This document shows positions 17,048 through 24,612 of a DNA stretch of 64,000 bases, one piece after another. The stretch covers positions 682,001 through 746,000 of the forward strand of contig NC_015682.1 of NCBI RefSeq assembly GCF_000215975.1, in the 5' to 3' direction. The DNA comes from Thermodesulfobacterium geofontis OPF15. Lineage in GTDB: Bacteria; Desulfobacterota; Thermodesulfobacteria; Thermodesulfobacteriales; Thermodesulfobacteriaceae. A program made the translations under genes and the position numbers. The notes beneath the pieces are model-generated. The model saw only the letters and a program-made list of their open reading frames with translations, made no database searches and was not told the DNA's origin. Each line of letters begins with the position of its first letter. Position 1 is the first letter of the stretch.

Positions 17048-17851
17048 ATGCTTGTTGGTACTTGGAATATAAACTCAATCAAAATAAGAAAAGAACAAGT
17101 TGAAAAATTACTCTCAGAAAGATCTATTGATATTTTAGCCCTTCAAGAAACAAAGGTAAAAACAGAAGAATTTCCTACTTTTATTTTTAAAAAATTAGGA
17201 TATGAAGTTTATCATCAGGGAGGAAAAGGAAGAAATGGAGTAGCAATACTTTCTAAATTTAAGGCTGAAGAAATTATAATAGGATTTAAGGGATTAAAAG
17301 AAGAAGATCAATTTCCAGATGTTAAAGAAAGAATAATTGGGGTGAAATTTTCATCTCCAAATATAAAAGAATATTGGGTATTTTCTGTTTATATACCTAA
17401 TGGAAGCCCTGTTAATTCCGATTACTACTTTTATAAGCTTCAATTTTTGTGGAAATTTAGAGAATTTTTAGAAGCAAATTTTTCTGTAGATCATCCTCTT
17501 ATTATTATGGGAGATTTTAATGTAGCACCAGAAGAAATAGATGTATATGACCCAGAGATATTAAGAGAAAGTATCTGTTTTACAGAGAGAGAAAGAAAAG
17601 CTTTCAAAGCACTTCTTGGATTCGGATTAGTAGATGCTTTAAGATTGAAATATCCGGAAAAAAGCGGGATTTTTACCTGGTGGGATTATCAATTTTCAGC
17701 TTTTAATAAAAATCAAGGAATGAGACTTGATCATATTTTAATCACATCAGTTTTAATTGATAAATTAGAAAATGTATGGGTAGAAAAAATTCCAAGGAGT
17801 TGGAAAAAGCCTTCTGACCACGCCCCAGTTTTAGCTGAGTTTAAGATATAA
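17048..17851 (+). CDS. xth: Exodeoxyribonuclease III
   Basis: 267 residues of the endonuclease/exonuclease/phosphatase fold. Conserved pieces are GTWNINSI (metal-site Asn), LALQETK (metal-site Glu), GRNGVAILSK, IMGDFNVAP (Asp/Asn), a TWWDYQ segment, GMRLDHIL and the catalytic PSDHAPV. ExoIII cuts at abasic sites and trims 3' ends in base-excision repair. It is convergent with the nrdD operon, only 2 bases apart. Confidence 0.96.
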   Translation: MLVGTWNINSIKIRKEQVEKLLSERSIDILALQETKVKTEEFPTFIFKKLGYEVYHQGGKGRNGVAILSKFKAEEIIIGFKGLKEEDQFPDVKERIIGVKFSSPNIKEYWVFSVYIPNGSPVNSDYYFYKLQFLWKFREFLEANFSVDHPLIIMGDFNVAPEEIDVYDPEILRESICFTERERKAFKALLGFGLVDALRLKYPEKSGIFTWWDYQFSAFNKNQGMRLDHILITSVLIDKLENVWVEKIPRSWKKPSDHAPVLAEFKI

Positions 17852-17853
17852 AA

Positions 17854-18054
17854 TCATAGAGTTTCCCAATTTAAGCAATTTGGACAAACCCAAGTAACTC
17901 CTGTTCTGGTAAAAAGTTTTTGATGTTCTATAAAACATCTTTGACATATCGTAAATTCACAATGAGTGCATATATAACAGAGTGGACTTTCCTCTCCACA
18001 AAAATCACAAATACCAGGAGCAAGCTTTTTCTTTTTTCTTTTTTCCTTTTCCAT
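17854..18054 (-). CDS. Small cysteine-rich zinc-binding protein
   Basis: 66 residues with at least ten Cys or His in zinc-knuckle spacing: CDFCG, CYICTHC, CQRCF and CPNCL, plus a His near the middle. The N-terminus is very lysine-rich. The cross-brace spacing resembles RING, B-box or treble-clef folds, but no known family is recognised. It is the last gene of the nrdD operon, 17 bases after the glycyl-radical gene. A role in metal or redox handling of the reductase is only a guess from position. Confidence 0.7.
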   Translation of the reverse strand: MEKEKRKKKKLAPGICDFCGEESPLCYICTHCEFTICQRCFIEHQKLFTRTGVTWVCPNCLNWETL

Positions 18055-18071
18055 CCTAAGTGCATCTAAGA

Positions 18072-18254
18072 TTAAATTTTTGAACCAGCTTTTATTTTCA
18101 AATAACTATCAATTTTTACTGTTTTTCTTTCTTTAAATTCTTGCTGTTTTCCTAAATTCCAGTTTTGAATAGGTCTAAAATATCCAACTACTCTTGAATA
18201 AATTTCACAGGGAATAGCCTTAATTTTTTTAGTTTCCTCTTTTATTTTTTCCAT
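18072..18254 (-). CDS. Separate glycyl-radical domain of class III ribonucleotide reductase
   Basis: 60 residues. The stretch CEIYSRVVGYFRP (from C16) followed by NWNLGKQQEF is the conserved C-terminal end of NrdD, normally fused to the large chain. The RVxGY motif holds the glycine that carries the stable radical, here G24. The gene has its own strong GGAGGAGGG site between the nrdD stop and its ATG at 18254, with a 20-base gap, so it is made as a free polypeptide. Just before the break nrdD ends its zinc-ribbon half (CPIHGY and HEFCPYP), so the ribbon seems shared between the two chains. Identification of the motif is firm; function in trans is inferred. Confidence 0.85.
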   Translation of the reverse strand: MEKIKEETKKIKAIPCEIYSRVVGYFRPIQNWNLGKQQEFKERKTVKIDSYLKIKAGSKI

Positions 18255-18274
18255 TTTTTAACCCTCCTCCATTT

Positions 18275-21200
18275 TTAAGAAATTTTTTTATAGGCTTTTT
18301 CTGGCAATTTAGTTAATAAAGAGAGCGGAACTTCTATCTCAATTCCAAACTTTTCTATTTCTTCATCCTTATGAGGATAAGGACAAAATTCGTGTTTTCC
18401 AGGAAGATATCCATGGATAGGGCATACAGAAAAGGTAGGTGTGATTGAGAAATAGGGTAGTCTAAAATTTTCAACTATAGTTCTTACCAAATCTTTCACA
18501 ATTTTTCTATCTGCTATTTCCTCTCCCACAAAAAGATGAACTACTGTGCCACCTGTGAAAAGAATCTGCAAATCGTCTTGATGGGTAAGAATTTCAAATA
18601 TATCATCCGTATAATTTACAGGTAAATGACAAGAATTAGTATAATAGGGAGCAGAATCAGTGCCAGCTGTTTTTATTCTGGGAAACTTCTTCTTATCTAT
18701 TTTAGCAAGTCTGAAGCTTGCTCCCTCAGCTGGCGTCGCTTCAAGGTTATAAAGATTTCCTGTTTCTTGTTGAAAATCTGCAAGTTTATCTCTCATAAAT
18801 TTTAATACCTTTATAGCAAACTGTTTTGCACTCTCATCATAGATTGGTTTACCTAAAAAGTTAAGACACATTTCATTCATTCCAACAACTCCAATAGTAG
18901 AAAAATGGTTTGCCCAGTATTGTCCTCTTGCTTGTTTAACACTTTCTAAATAAAATTTTGAGTAAGGATAGAGCCCCTTCTCAGTAAAATCTTCTATTAC
19001 TTTTCTTTTAATTTCTAAAGAAATTTTAGCTAAATTCATTAAAGATTCCAATCTTTCAAAGAATTCTTCCTCACAAGTAGAAAGATAACCAATCCTTGGA
19101 AGATTAATGGTAACCACACCTATTGAACCTGTAAGGGGTGCTGCTCCGAACAATCCACCACCTCTTTTTCTTAATTCTCTTTGATCCAGACGAAGCCTAC
19201 AACAATTGAATGAAATTTGTCCTAAAGAATGAACAAAAAGATGATTTCTTTCAAGTTCAATGTCATAAAATTCTTTTAATTCTTCATACTTTCGAATTTT
19301 TATTTCTTCTACTCTCACTAAATAGATATCACTATTTTTAATCTTTAAGCTTTCCTCAGTATGGGCATTATATTTTTCTTTCACTTCTGCTTTTGAATGT
19401 TGTAGATAAATTCCTTGGCTTTTCTCTTCTACTTTATAAGTCACTGGTTTTCCAATAAGAGAAAAAAGCAAAACTAAATCTCGAGACAATTCTAAATCGT
19501 TCAAATGAATTTCTTTCCTTCTTTCGTAGCCATCACCTCTGAAATAGAACTCAAGAAAACTTTCAATGACACTTTTCGGACTATTAAATAAAATTTGAGG
19601 CAATCTTCCATATTTCCTGAAACCTGCTCTGTAAAGCTTTCTTGCTATTTCGGCATTATACACATAGAGGTAGTAAGTATTATATCGTGGATCCTGCTTC
19701 TTATAAGTAGGGAGATTAAACACTTTTCTAATCAAACATTTAATCTCTTCTAAATTTTTCTGGTCTCCAGTTTTGAAAGTAAATTGCATCCCTCTTGGTT
19801 CGCCAAAATGAGTAGATCCTTTTCTACTTTCGAATAAATAATTCCCGTCTACTACAAAATAGCCTAAGATTTTAGCTAAATCCTCATCCAACACAAGATC
19901 CTCAATTTTTTGATACTCCTTGGAGAAAATACTTTCATCTGCTCGTTTAAGGGTTAAAAGATAGTCTCCTTTTTGAAGATCTTTTGCAAATTTCATTTTG
20001 ATTCCTTCTGGTGTATAAACTGGAACAGGATGCTTAAAAGAAAAGAGAGAAAATTTTCCATCTTCTGTAATAACTTCCACAGCTTTGTCATCTTTAATTT
20101 TTAAAAATCTTTTTACTGGAACCCATTCTAATTTTAAAGTTTGGGGATTTAAAGATAAAACTTCCAAATTTCCTTCTTTTTTGCATTCTGCCCATCCCTC
20201 TTCATCAAATTCACCGTTTTTGTAATTTTCAGCCACTTCTTTAATTGAAAGTCTTTTTATTTTCTTTGAATTTCTAATTAAAATTTCTTCGTTTGCTTCC
20301 AAACACATACTCCTTGCATCTTCTGGATCCATATCTGAATTGACAAAATTTGCAAAATAAGGTATTCCGTACTTTCTTGTCATCTCCCAGAGAGGCTCAT
20401 ACTCCGGATTATCCCAATCAAAATCTTTCGTTATGTTATAAGTAGGTATGGGGAAGGTAAAAATTCTTCCCTTAGCATCTCCTTCCATCATCAGTTCGCA
20501 AAAAGCTCTATTTATCATAGACATCTCTTTATGAAATTCTTCATATACTTCATCCTTAGGTTTCCCTCCTAAGATTACATTAGTATTTGCAAAAAGTTTT
20601 GAAGGCTTTAAATCAAAAGTAAGATTGGTAAAAGGCACTTGAAATCCTGTTCTTGTTGGCACATTCATATTGAACAAAAACTCTTGCATACATTGTTTTA
20701 CATCCTCATAACTCAACTTGTCATATCTTACAAATGGAGCTAAAAGTGTGTCAAAGTTAGAAAAAGCTTGTGCACCTGCGCAATTTCCACACCACAAAGC
20801 TTTTCCATTTCTTCTTACATAAAGAGTATGGTTTGGCACTTCTAAACAAAAAACCTTTCCTGAATATTTTATTTTTTTGATGCCTGGGTTTGAAGAAACT
20901 TTAGTAAATTTATCTTTCCATATAGGAAGAAAATGGTTTCTATAATCAAAATTCTGAGCAGAAACAAATTTAAATGAATTTTCACCTTTTTCTTTAACAA
21001 GCATTCGATGCCCTGGAGTAACCAAAAGATCAACCTCATCTCCTTTAAAATGATAAAGCTCACCGTCAAAATCATACTCGTAAAACCTATAAGGTTCTTG
21101 AAGCTCAATTTCATTAGTCTCTGGATTTAAAGTAAAAACCTTCTCACCTGGTTTTACTTCATAAAAATATTTCCAACCATTTTCAGTAAGAACTTGGGTG

Positions 21201-21880
21201 TCTTCGCTATAACATTCACCTTGTAATGTATACATAAAATTTACTATTTGACCTAATGCTGCCCTAAAATGTTTAGGGGGTTTGCTTTCTACCTTTCCAG
21301 AAACCCCACCAAAACCTTTTAGTAACAAATCATAAAGATCCCATCCACAGCAGTAAGCTCCAAGAATTCCAAGATCATGTATATGAAAATCTCCTTCTTT
21401 ATGAGCCCTTGCAACCTCTTCTGGATAAAGTTTTTCTAACCAATAACGAGCAATAATAGAAGAAGACACATGAAAGTTTAGTCCTTGAAGACTGAATCCC
21501 ATGTTAGAATTTTCTTTTACTCTCCAATCTTCTTCACCCAAATATTCTTCAATTAAATTTGTTCCATCAACTAAAGCCTTTCCAATTTCTCTTGCTTGAC
21601 GCCTTTTTTCACGATAAAGGATATAGGCTTTAGCAACTTCATGAAAACCCATTTCCATTAAAGTTTTTTCAACTACATCTTGAATGGTTTCTACATGAGG
21701 AATGTCTCCCTTCTTAAAATATTGCCTATAAAGATAAAGAGCCACAGCATCAGCAACTCTTTCAGCATCAGCTTTAGTGCCTATATTGGTAGCCTTCATA
21801 GCTTTATAAATAGCATTGATAATTCTAAACCTTGAAAAGGGAACCACCTTACCACTTCTTTTTCTAACTAATGGCTCCAT
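18275..21880 (-). CDS. nrdD: Anaerobic ribonucleoside-triphosphate reductase large chain with two inteins
   Basis: 1201 residues, about 690 after removal of two inteins (residues 223-366 and 526-892). The N-terminal ATP-cone (VRKRSGKVVPFSRFRI) gives allosteric control. Extein motifs typical of NrdD are DFHIHDLG, YTLQGE joined to CAGAQAFSNFD, FPIPTYNI, DARSM joined to CCRLRLD, GSIGVVTINLPRIGYL, NLEATPAEG and FTGGTVVHLF. The enzyme reduces ribonucleotides to deoxyribonucleotides without oxygen. It lacks the C-terminal RVxGY radical motif, which is on the next gene. The start ATG at 21880 has GGAGG 5 bases upstream. No nrdG activase is in the window. NrdR boxes control the promoter. Confidence 0.95.
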   Translation of the reverse strand: MEPLVRKRSGKVVPFSRFRIINAIYKAMKATNIGTKADAERVADAVALYLYRQYFKKGDIPHVETIQDVVEKTLMEMGFHEVAKAYILYREKRRQAREIGKALVDGTNLIEEYLGEEDWRVKENSNMGFSLQGLNFHVSSSIIARYWLEKLYPEEVARAHKEGDFHIHDLGILGAYCCGWDLYDLLLKGFGGVSGKVESKPPKHFRAALGQIVNFMYTLQGECYSEDTQVLTENGWKYFYEVKPGEKVFTLNPETNEIELQEPYRFYEYDFDGELYHFKGDEVDLLVTPGHRMLVKEKGENSFKFVSAQNFDYRNHFLPIWKDKFTKVSSNPGIKKIKYSGKVFCLEVPNHTLYVRRNGKALWCGNCAGAQAFSNFDTLLAPFVRYDKLSYEDVKQCMQEFLFNMNVPTRTGFQVPFTNLTFDLKPSKLFANTNVILGGKPKDEVYEEFHKEMSMINRAFCELMMEGDAKGRIFTFPIPTYNITKDFDWDNPEYEPLWEMTRKYGIPYFANFVNSDMDPEDARSMCLEANEEILIRNSKKIKRLSIKEVAENYKNGEFDEEGWAECKKEGNLEVLSLNPQTLKLEWVPVKRFLKIKDDKAVEVITEDGKFSLFSFKHPVPVYTPEGIKMKFAKDLQKGDYLLTLKRADESIFSKEYQKIEDLVLDEDLAKILGYFVVDGNYLFESRKGSTHFGEPRGMQFTFKTGDQKNLEEIKCLIRKVFNLPTYKKQDPRYNTYYLYVYNAEIARKLYRAGFRKYGRLPQILFNSPKSVIESFLEFYFRGDGYERRKEIHLNDLELSRDLVLLFSLIGKPVTYKVEEKSQGIYLQHSKAEVKEKYNAHTEESLKIKNSDIYLVRVEEIKIRKYEELKEFYDIELERNHLFVHSLGQISFNCCRLRLDQRELRKRGGGLFGAAPLTGSIGVVTINLPRIGYLSTCEEEFFERLESLMNLAKISLEIKRKVIEDFTEKGLYPYSKFYLESVKQARGQYWANHFSTIGVVGMNEMCLNFLGKPIYDESAKQFAIKVLKFMRDKLADFQQETGNLYNLEATPAEGASFRLAKIDKKKFPRIKTAGTDSAPYYTNSCHLPVNYTDDIFEILTHQDDLQILFTGGTVVHLFVGEEIADRKIVKDLVRTIVENFRLPYFSITPTFSVCPIHGYLPGKHEFCPYPHKDEEIEKFGIEIEVPLSLLTKLPEKAYKKIS
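19205..20305 (-). mobile_element. NrdD intein 2, with LAGLIDADG homing endonuclease
   Basis: Residues 526-892 (367 aa). It starts with Cys in CLEANEEIL and ends SFN before Cys+1 (CCRLRLD), so splicing restores the NrdD motif RSMCCRLRLD. Two dodecapeptide motifs are visible, LGYFVVDGNY (about 672-681) and EFYFRGDGY (about 777-785), each with the catalytic acidic residue. The endonuclease therefore looks intact and the element potentially mobile. The insertion point is beside the active-site cysteine region. The penultimate residue is Phe rather than the common His. Confidence 0.9.
20783..21214 (-). other. NrdD intein 1, mini-intein without endonuclease
   Basis: Residues 223-366 (144 aa). It starts CYSEDTQVLTENGW (Cys1), includes a block-B-like TPGHRMLV, and ends LWCGN before Cys+1 of CAGAQAFSN. 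Splicing restores QGECAGAQAFS of NrdD. The length leaves no room for a homing endonuclease, so it would be splicing-competent but not self-mobile. The penultimate residue is Gly instead of the usual His. Confidence 0.9.
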
Positions 21881-21895
21881 ATTACCTCCATTTTA

Positions 21896-21943
21896 ATACA
21901 ATATTTTGTGGTACTTTTAAATTTTTGCTACAAAATATTGTAT
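21896..21943 (-). promoter_or_regulatory. Pair of NrdR boxes upstream of nrdD
   Basis: Two 16-base sites, 21896-21911 (core ACAATATTTTGT) and 21928-21943 (core ACAAAATATTGT), lie in opposite orientation with centres 32 bases apart. By eye they agree with the NrdR consensus ACACWATATATWGTGT at about 13 and 12 of 16 positions, and three helical turns is the known spacing for NrdR pairs. The distal box overlaps the -10 hexamer, which fits repression. Confidence 0.85.
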
Positions 21944-21964
21944 CAGATTTTTAAAATATGTCAA
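21937..21964 (-). promoter_or_regulatory. nrdD promoter
   Basis: On the minus strand TTGACA (21964-21959), a 16-base spacer and TACAAT (21942-21937). The -10 lies inside the distal NrdR box. The remaining stretch up to ffh at 22152 is AT-rich; I see no clear gene in it and only weak promoter-like matches for ffh. Confidence 0.8.
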
Positions 21965-22151
21965 AAATTAATTTTGGCAAATAATCGGATTAATTATAAT
22001 TTTTTAAAATTTTATTTTAAGTTATTTTTGAGCTATTTATAATTTTTTGTTTTTTTATTAAATTTTACTTAGAGCTATAAAGATTTTTAATTTGGCAGAT
22101 TTTTAAAAATACTTGTAAAAAATAAAAAAATGGTTTAACTTTTCAAAAGCT

Positions 22152-23480
22152 ATGTTTGAAAGTTTAAGTGATAGATTAGAGTCAGTTTTTAAAAAATTTA
22201 GAGAAAAAGGGAAACTTGATTCTGATGATATAAAAAAAGGATTAAGAGAGGTTCGTTTAGCTTTATTAGAAGCAGATGTAAATTATAAAGTAGTTAAAGA
22301 TTTTATAAGCCGTGTTGAAAATAGAGCTCTTTCTTCTGAGGTAATTGAAAGCTTAACTCCTTTTCAGCAAATAATAAAAATAGTCTATGAAGAGCTTGTA
22401 AAAACTTTAGGAGGAGAAGCAAAAGGATTAGATCTTGGAGGTGCCAAACCAGCTAAAATCCTTTTAGCTGGACTTCAAGGTTCTGGTAAAACTACAACTG
22501 CAGCTAAACTTGCAAAATTTTTAAAAAAGAAGGGTCATCATCCTTTACTCGTTTCTGCCGATATTTATCGTCCTGCAGCAATTGAGCAATTGAAAATTCT
22601 TGCTCAAAAAGTTGAAGTCCCCTTTTATGAACCAAAGTCTAACGAAAAACCTTTAGAGATAGTTAAAAATGCTATAGAAATGGCTAAAGAAAATGGAAGA
22701 GACATTGTTATTATTGATACTGCAGGAAGACTTCATATTGATGAAGATTTAATGCAAGAGCTTATAGAACTGAAAAAGACTTTTAATCCTTCAGAAGTTT
22801 TACTTGTTGCTGATGCAATGATGGGACAAGATTCGGTAAATGTAGCTAAAATCTTTAATGAAAGGGTAGGGTTAACAGGTATAATTCTTACCAAAATAGA
22901 AGGAGATGCCAGAGGAGGTGCAGCTCTTTCTATAAAAGAGGTTACAGGATGTCCTATCAAATTCTTAGGAACTGGAGAAAAACTTGATGCCTTTGAGGTA
23001 TTTTATCCAGAAAGACTTGCAGGAAGAATCCTTGGAATGGGAGATATACTTACTCTTATAGAAAAAGCTCAAGAAGCCTTTGATTTAAAGAAGGCTAAAG
23101 AATTAGAAAGAAAAATAAAAAAATTAGAGTTTGATCTGGAAGATTTGAGGGAACAACTTCGACAAATGAGAAAGCTTGGTTCAGTGAAAGATTTACTTGA
23201 GTTTTTACCTGGTATAGGGAGAAAATTAAATGAGATAGAATTTGATGAAAAAGAGCTTATAAAAATGGAAGCTATTATAAATTCTATGACTAAAGAAGAA
23301 AGAAAAAATCCGAGAATTATAAATGCAAGTAGAAAAAGAAGAATAGCTAAAGGAAGTGGTACTACAGTACAAGATGTGAATAAACTTTTGAGAAGTTATG
23401 AAGAAATGTTAAAATTGCTTAAGCAAATGAGAGCTCCTGGTAGATTTCAAAGCATGATAAGAAGACTTATAGGAATGTAA
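22152..23480 (+). CDS. ffh: Signal recognition particle protein Ffh
   Basis: 442 residues. The N domain (LRLALLEADVNYKVVKDF type) is followed by the GTPase G domain with GLQGSGKTT, DIYRPAAIEQL, DTAGR and TKIEGDARGG, then a C-terminal M domain that binds 4.5S RNA (GSGTTVQDVNKLL). It targets membrane and secreted proteins cotranslationally with FtsY. The start ATG has only a weak ribosome site. It leads a translation-related cluster with rpsP, khpA, rimM and trmD. Confidence 0.97.
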   Translation: MFESLSDRLESVFKKFREKGKLDSDDIKKGLREVRLALLEADVNYKVVKDFISRVENRALSSEVIESLTPFQQIIKIVYEELVKTLGGEAKGLDLGGAKPAKILLAGLQGSGKTTTAAKLAKFLKKKGHHPLLVSADIYRPAAIEQLKILAQKVEVPFYEPKSNEKPLEIVKNAIEMAKENGRDIVIIDTAGRLHIDEDLMQELIELKKTFNPSEVLLVADAMMGQDSVNVAKIFNERVGLTGIILTKIEGDARGGAALSIKEVTGCPIKFLGTGEKLDAFEVFYPERLAGRILGMGDILTLIEKAQEAFDLKKAKELERKIKKLEFDLEDLREQLRQMRKLGSVKDLLEFLPGIGRKLNEIEFDEKELIKMEAIINSMTKEERKNPRIINASRKRRIAKGSGTTVQDVNKLLRSYEEMLKLLKQMRAPGRFQSMIRRLIGM

Positions 23481-23555
23481 TTTAAGATTGCCAAAAATAA
23501 AAGAGATGTTAAAATAGAAAAACTTCTAAAATTATATTTAAGGAGGGGAAGATAA

Positions 23556-23813
23556 GTGCCTGTAAGAATTAGATTAATGAGATTTGGCAGAAAGAAAAGA
23601 CCCTTTTACAGAGTTGTTGCTGCAGATTCCCGTGCACCAAGAGATGGTAAATTTTTAGATATTTTAGGTTACTATGATCCTTTAAAAGAACCTTTTGAAT
23701 TTAAAGTAGATGAAGAGAAAGTAAAAAAATGGCTTGAAAGAGGGGCTGAGCCTACAGAAACAGTAAGAGCCCTTTTAAAAAGGATAGGGATAAAAGTGGA
23801 TAAGGAAGCCTAA
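23556..23813 (+). CDS. rpsP: 30S ribosomal protein S16
   Basis: 85 residues from a GTG start with AGGAGGGG upstream. The opening [21 protein letters not shown], the central LGYYDP and the end VRALLKRIG are characteristic of S16, a 5'-domain protein of 16S rRNA. It is the first ribosomal gene of the classic rpsP-khpA-rimM-trmD order. rplS, often the last member, is absent here. Confidence 0.98.
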   Translation: MPVRIRLMRFGRKKRPFYRVVAADSRAPRDGKFLDILGYYDPLKEPFEFKVDEEKVKKWLERGAEPTETVRALLKRIGIKVDKEA

Positions 23814-23840
23814 ACAAGAGAGCTGAAAAGGGGGTCAGGA

Positions 23841-24080
23841 ATGAGTAAACTTAAAGACTTAGTGGAGCATATTGCTAAGGTACTGGTGGATAATCCAGAT
23901 GCTGTACAAATTAATGAAATAGAAGGAGAGCAGACTTCTGTAATTGAACTAAAGGTAGCAAAAGAAGATCTTGGAAAGATCATTGGAAAAGAAGGAAGAA
24001 CAGCAAAGGCAATTAGAACTATTCTTGGAGCTGCTTCAAGTAAGCTTCGTAAAAGGGTAGTGTTAGAAATTATTGAATAG
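23841..24080 (+). CDS. khpA: KH-domain RNA-binding protein KhpA
   Basis: 79 residues, essentially one KH domain. The RNA-gripping GxxG loop is [16 protein letters not shown]. This small family (formerly YlqC) sits between rpsP and rimM in very many bacteria and works with KhpB in RNA control and cell-size regulation in Gram-positives. Its stop codon TAG shares one base with the GTG start of rimM. Confidence 0.93.
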   Translation: MSKLKDLVEHIAKVLVDNPDAVQINEIEGEQTSVIELKVAKEDLGKIIGKEGRTAKAIRTILGAASSKLRKRVVLEIIE

Positions 24081-24595
24081 TGCTAATACCTGTTGCTAAA
24101 GTATTAACTACTCACGGATTAAAAGGAGAGTTAAAAATCTCTCCTTTACTTTCTCATTCAGAAATTTTCTTCAAAATAAAAAAATTTTATCTTCATAAAA
24201 ATAAAGAAAGCCCTTTAGAAATAGAGAAAATAAGGAAAGGACCAGGTTATAATATCTATCTTGTTAAATTTAAAAATGTAGATTTTGAAGAAGCTCAAAC
24301 ATTAATAAAAAAAATACTCTATATTGATCCTGAAGAACTTCCGGCTTTAGAAGATGACGAATTTTATTATTATCAAATTATTGATTTTGAAGTAAAAGAT
24401 ATTAATAATTTTTCTTGGGGGAAAGTTAAAGAGATAATGCCTATGGGAGAATATGAACTTATCTTAGTTAAAAATGAAAAGGGGGAAGAATTTTATATTC
24501 CTTTGGTAAAAGAATATGTAGAAGAGGTGGATTTTAATTCTAAAATTATTCGAGTAAAAGATATAAAAGATCTGGTTGAGAGTCAAAAGATTTAA
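24080..24595 (+). CDS. rimM: Ribosome maturation factor RimM
   Basis: 171 residues from a GTG start that overlaps the khpA stop by one base. The N-terminal domain opens PVAKVLTTHGLKGELKI; the C-terminal PRC-barrel-like half has YYQIIDFEV and EFYIPLVKEYVEEVD. RimM helps 30S maturation, binding S19 near the 16S head. It is between khpA and trmD as in most bacteria. Confidence 0.95.
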   Translation: MLIPVAKVLTTHGLKGELKISPLLSHSEIFFKIKKFYLHKNKESPLEIEKIRKGPGYNIYLVKFKNVDFEEAQTLIKKILYIDPEELPALEDDEFYYYQIIDFEVKDINNFSWGKVKEIMPMGEYELILVKNEKGEEFYIPLVKEYVEEVDFNSKIIRVKDIKDLVESQKI

Positions 24596-24612
24596 CATTT
24601 GCATCTTATGCA

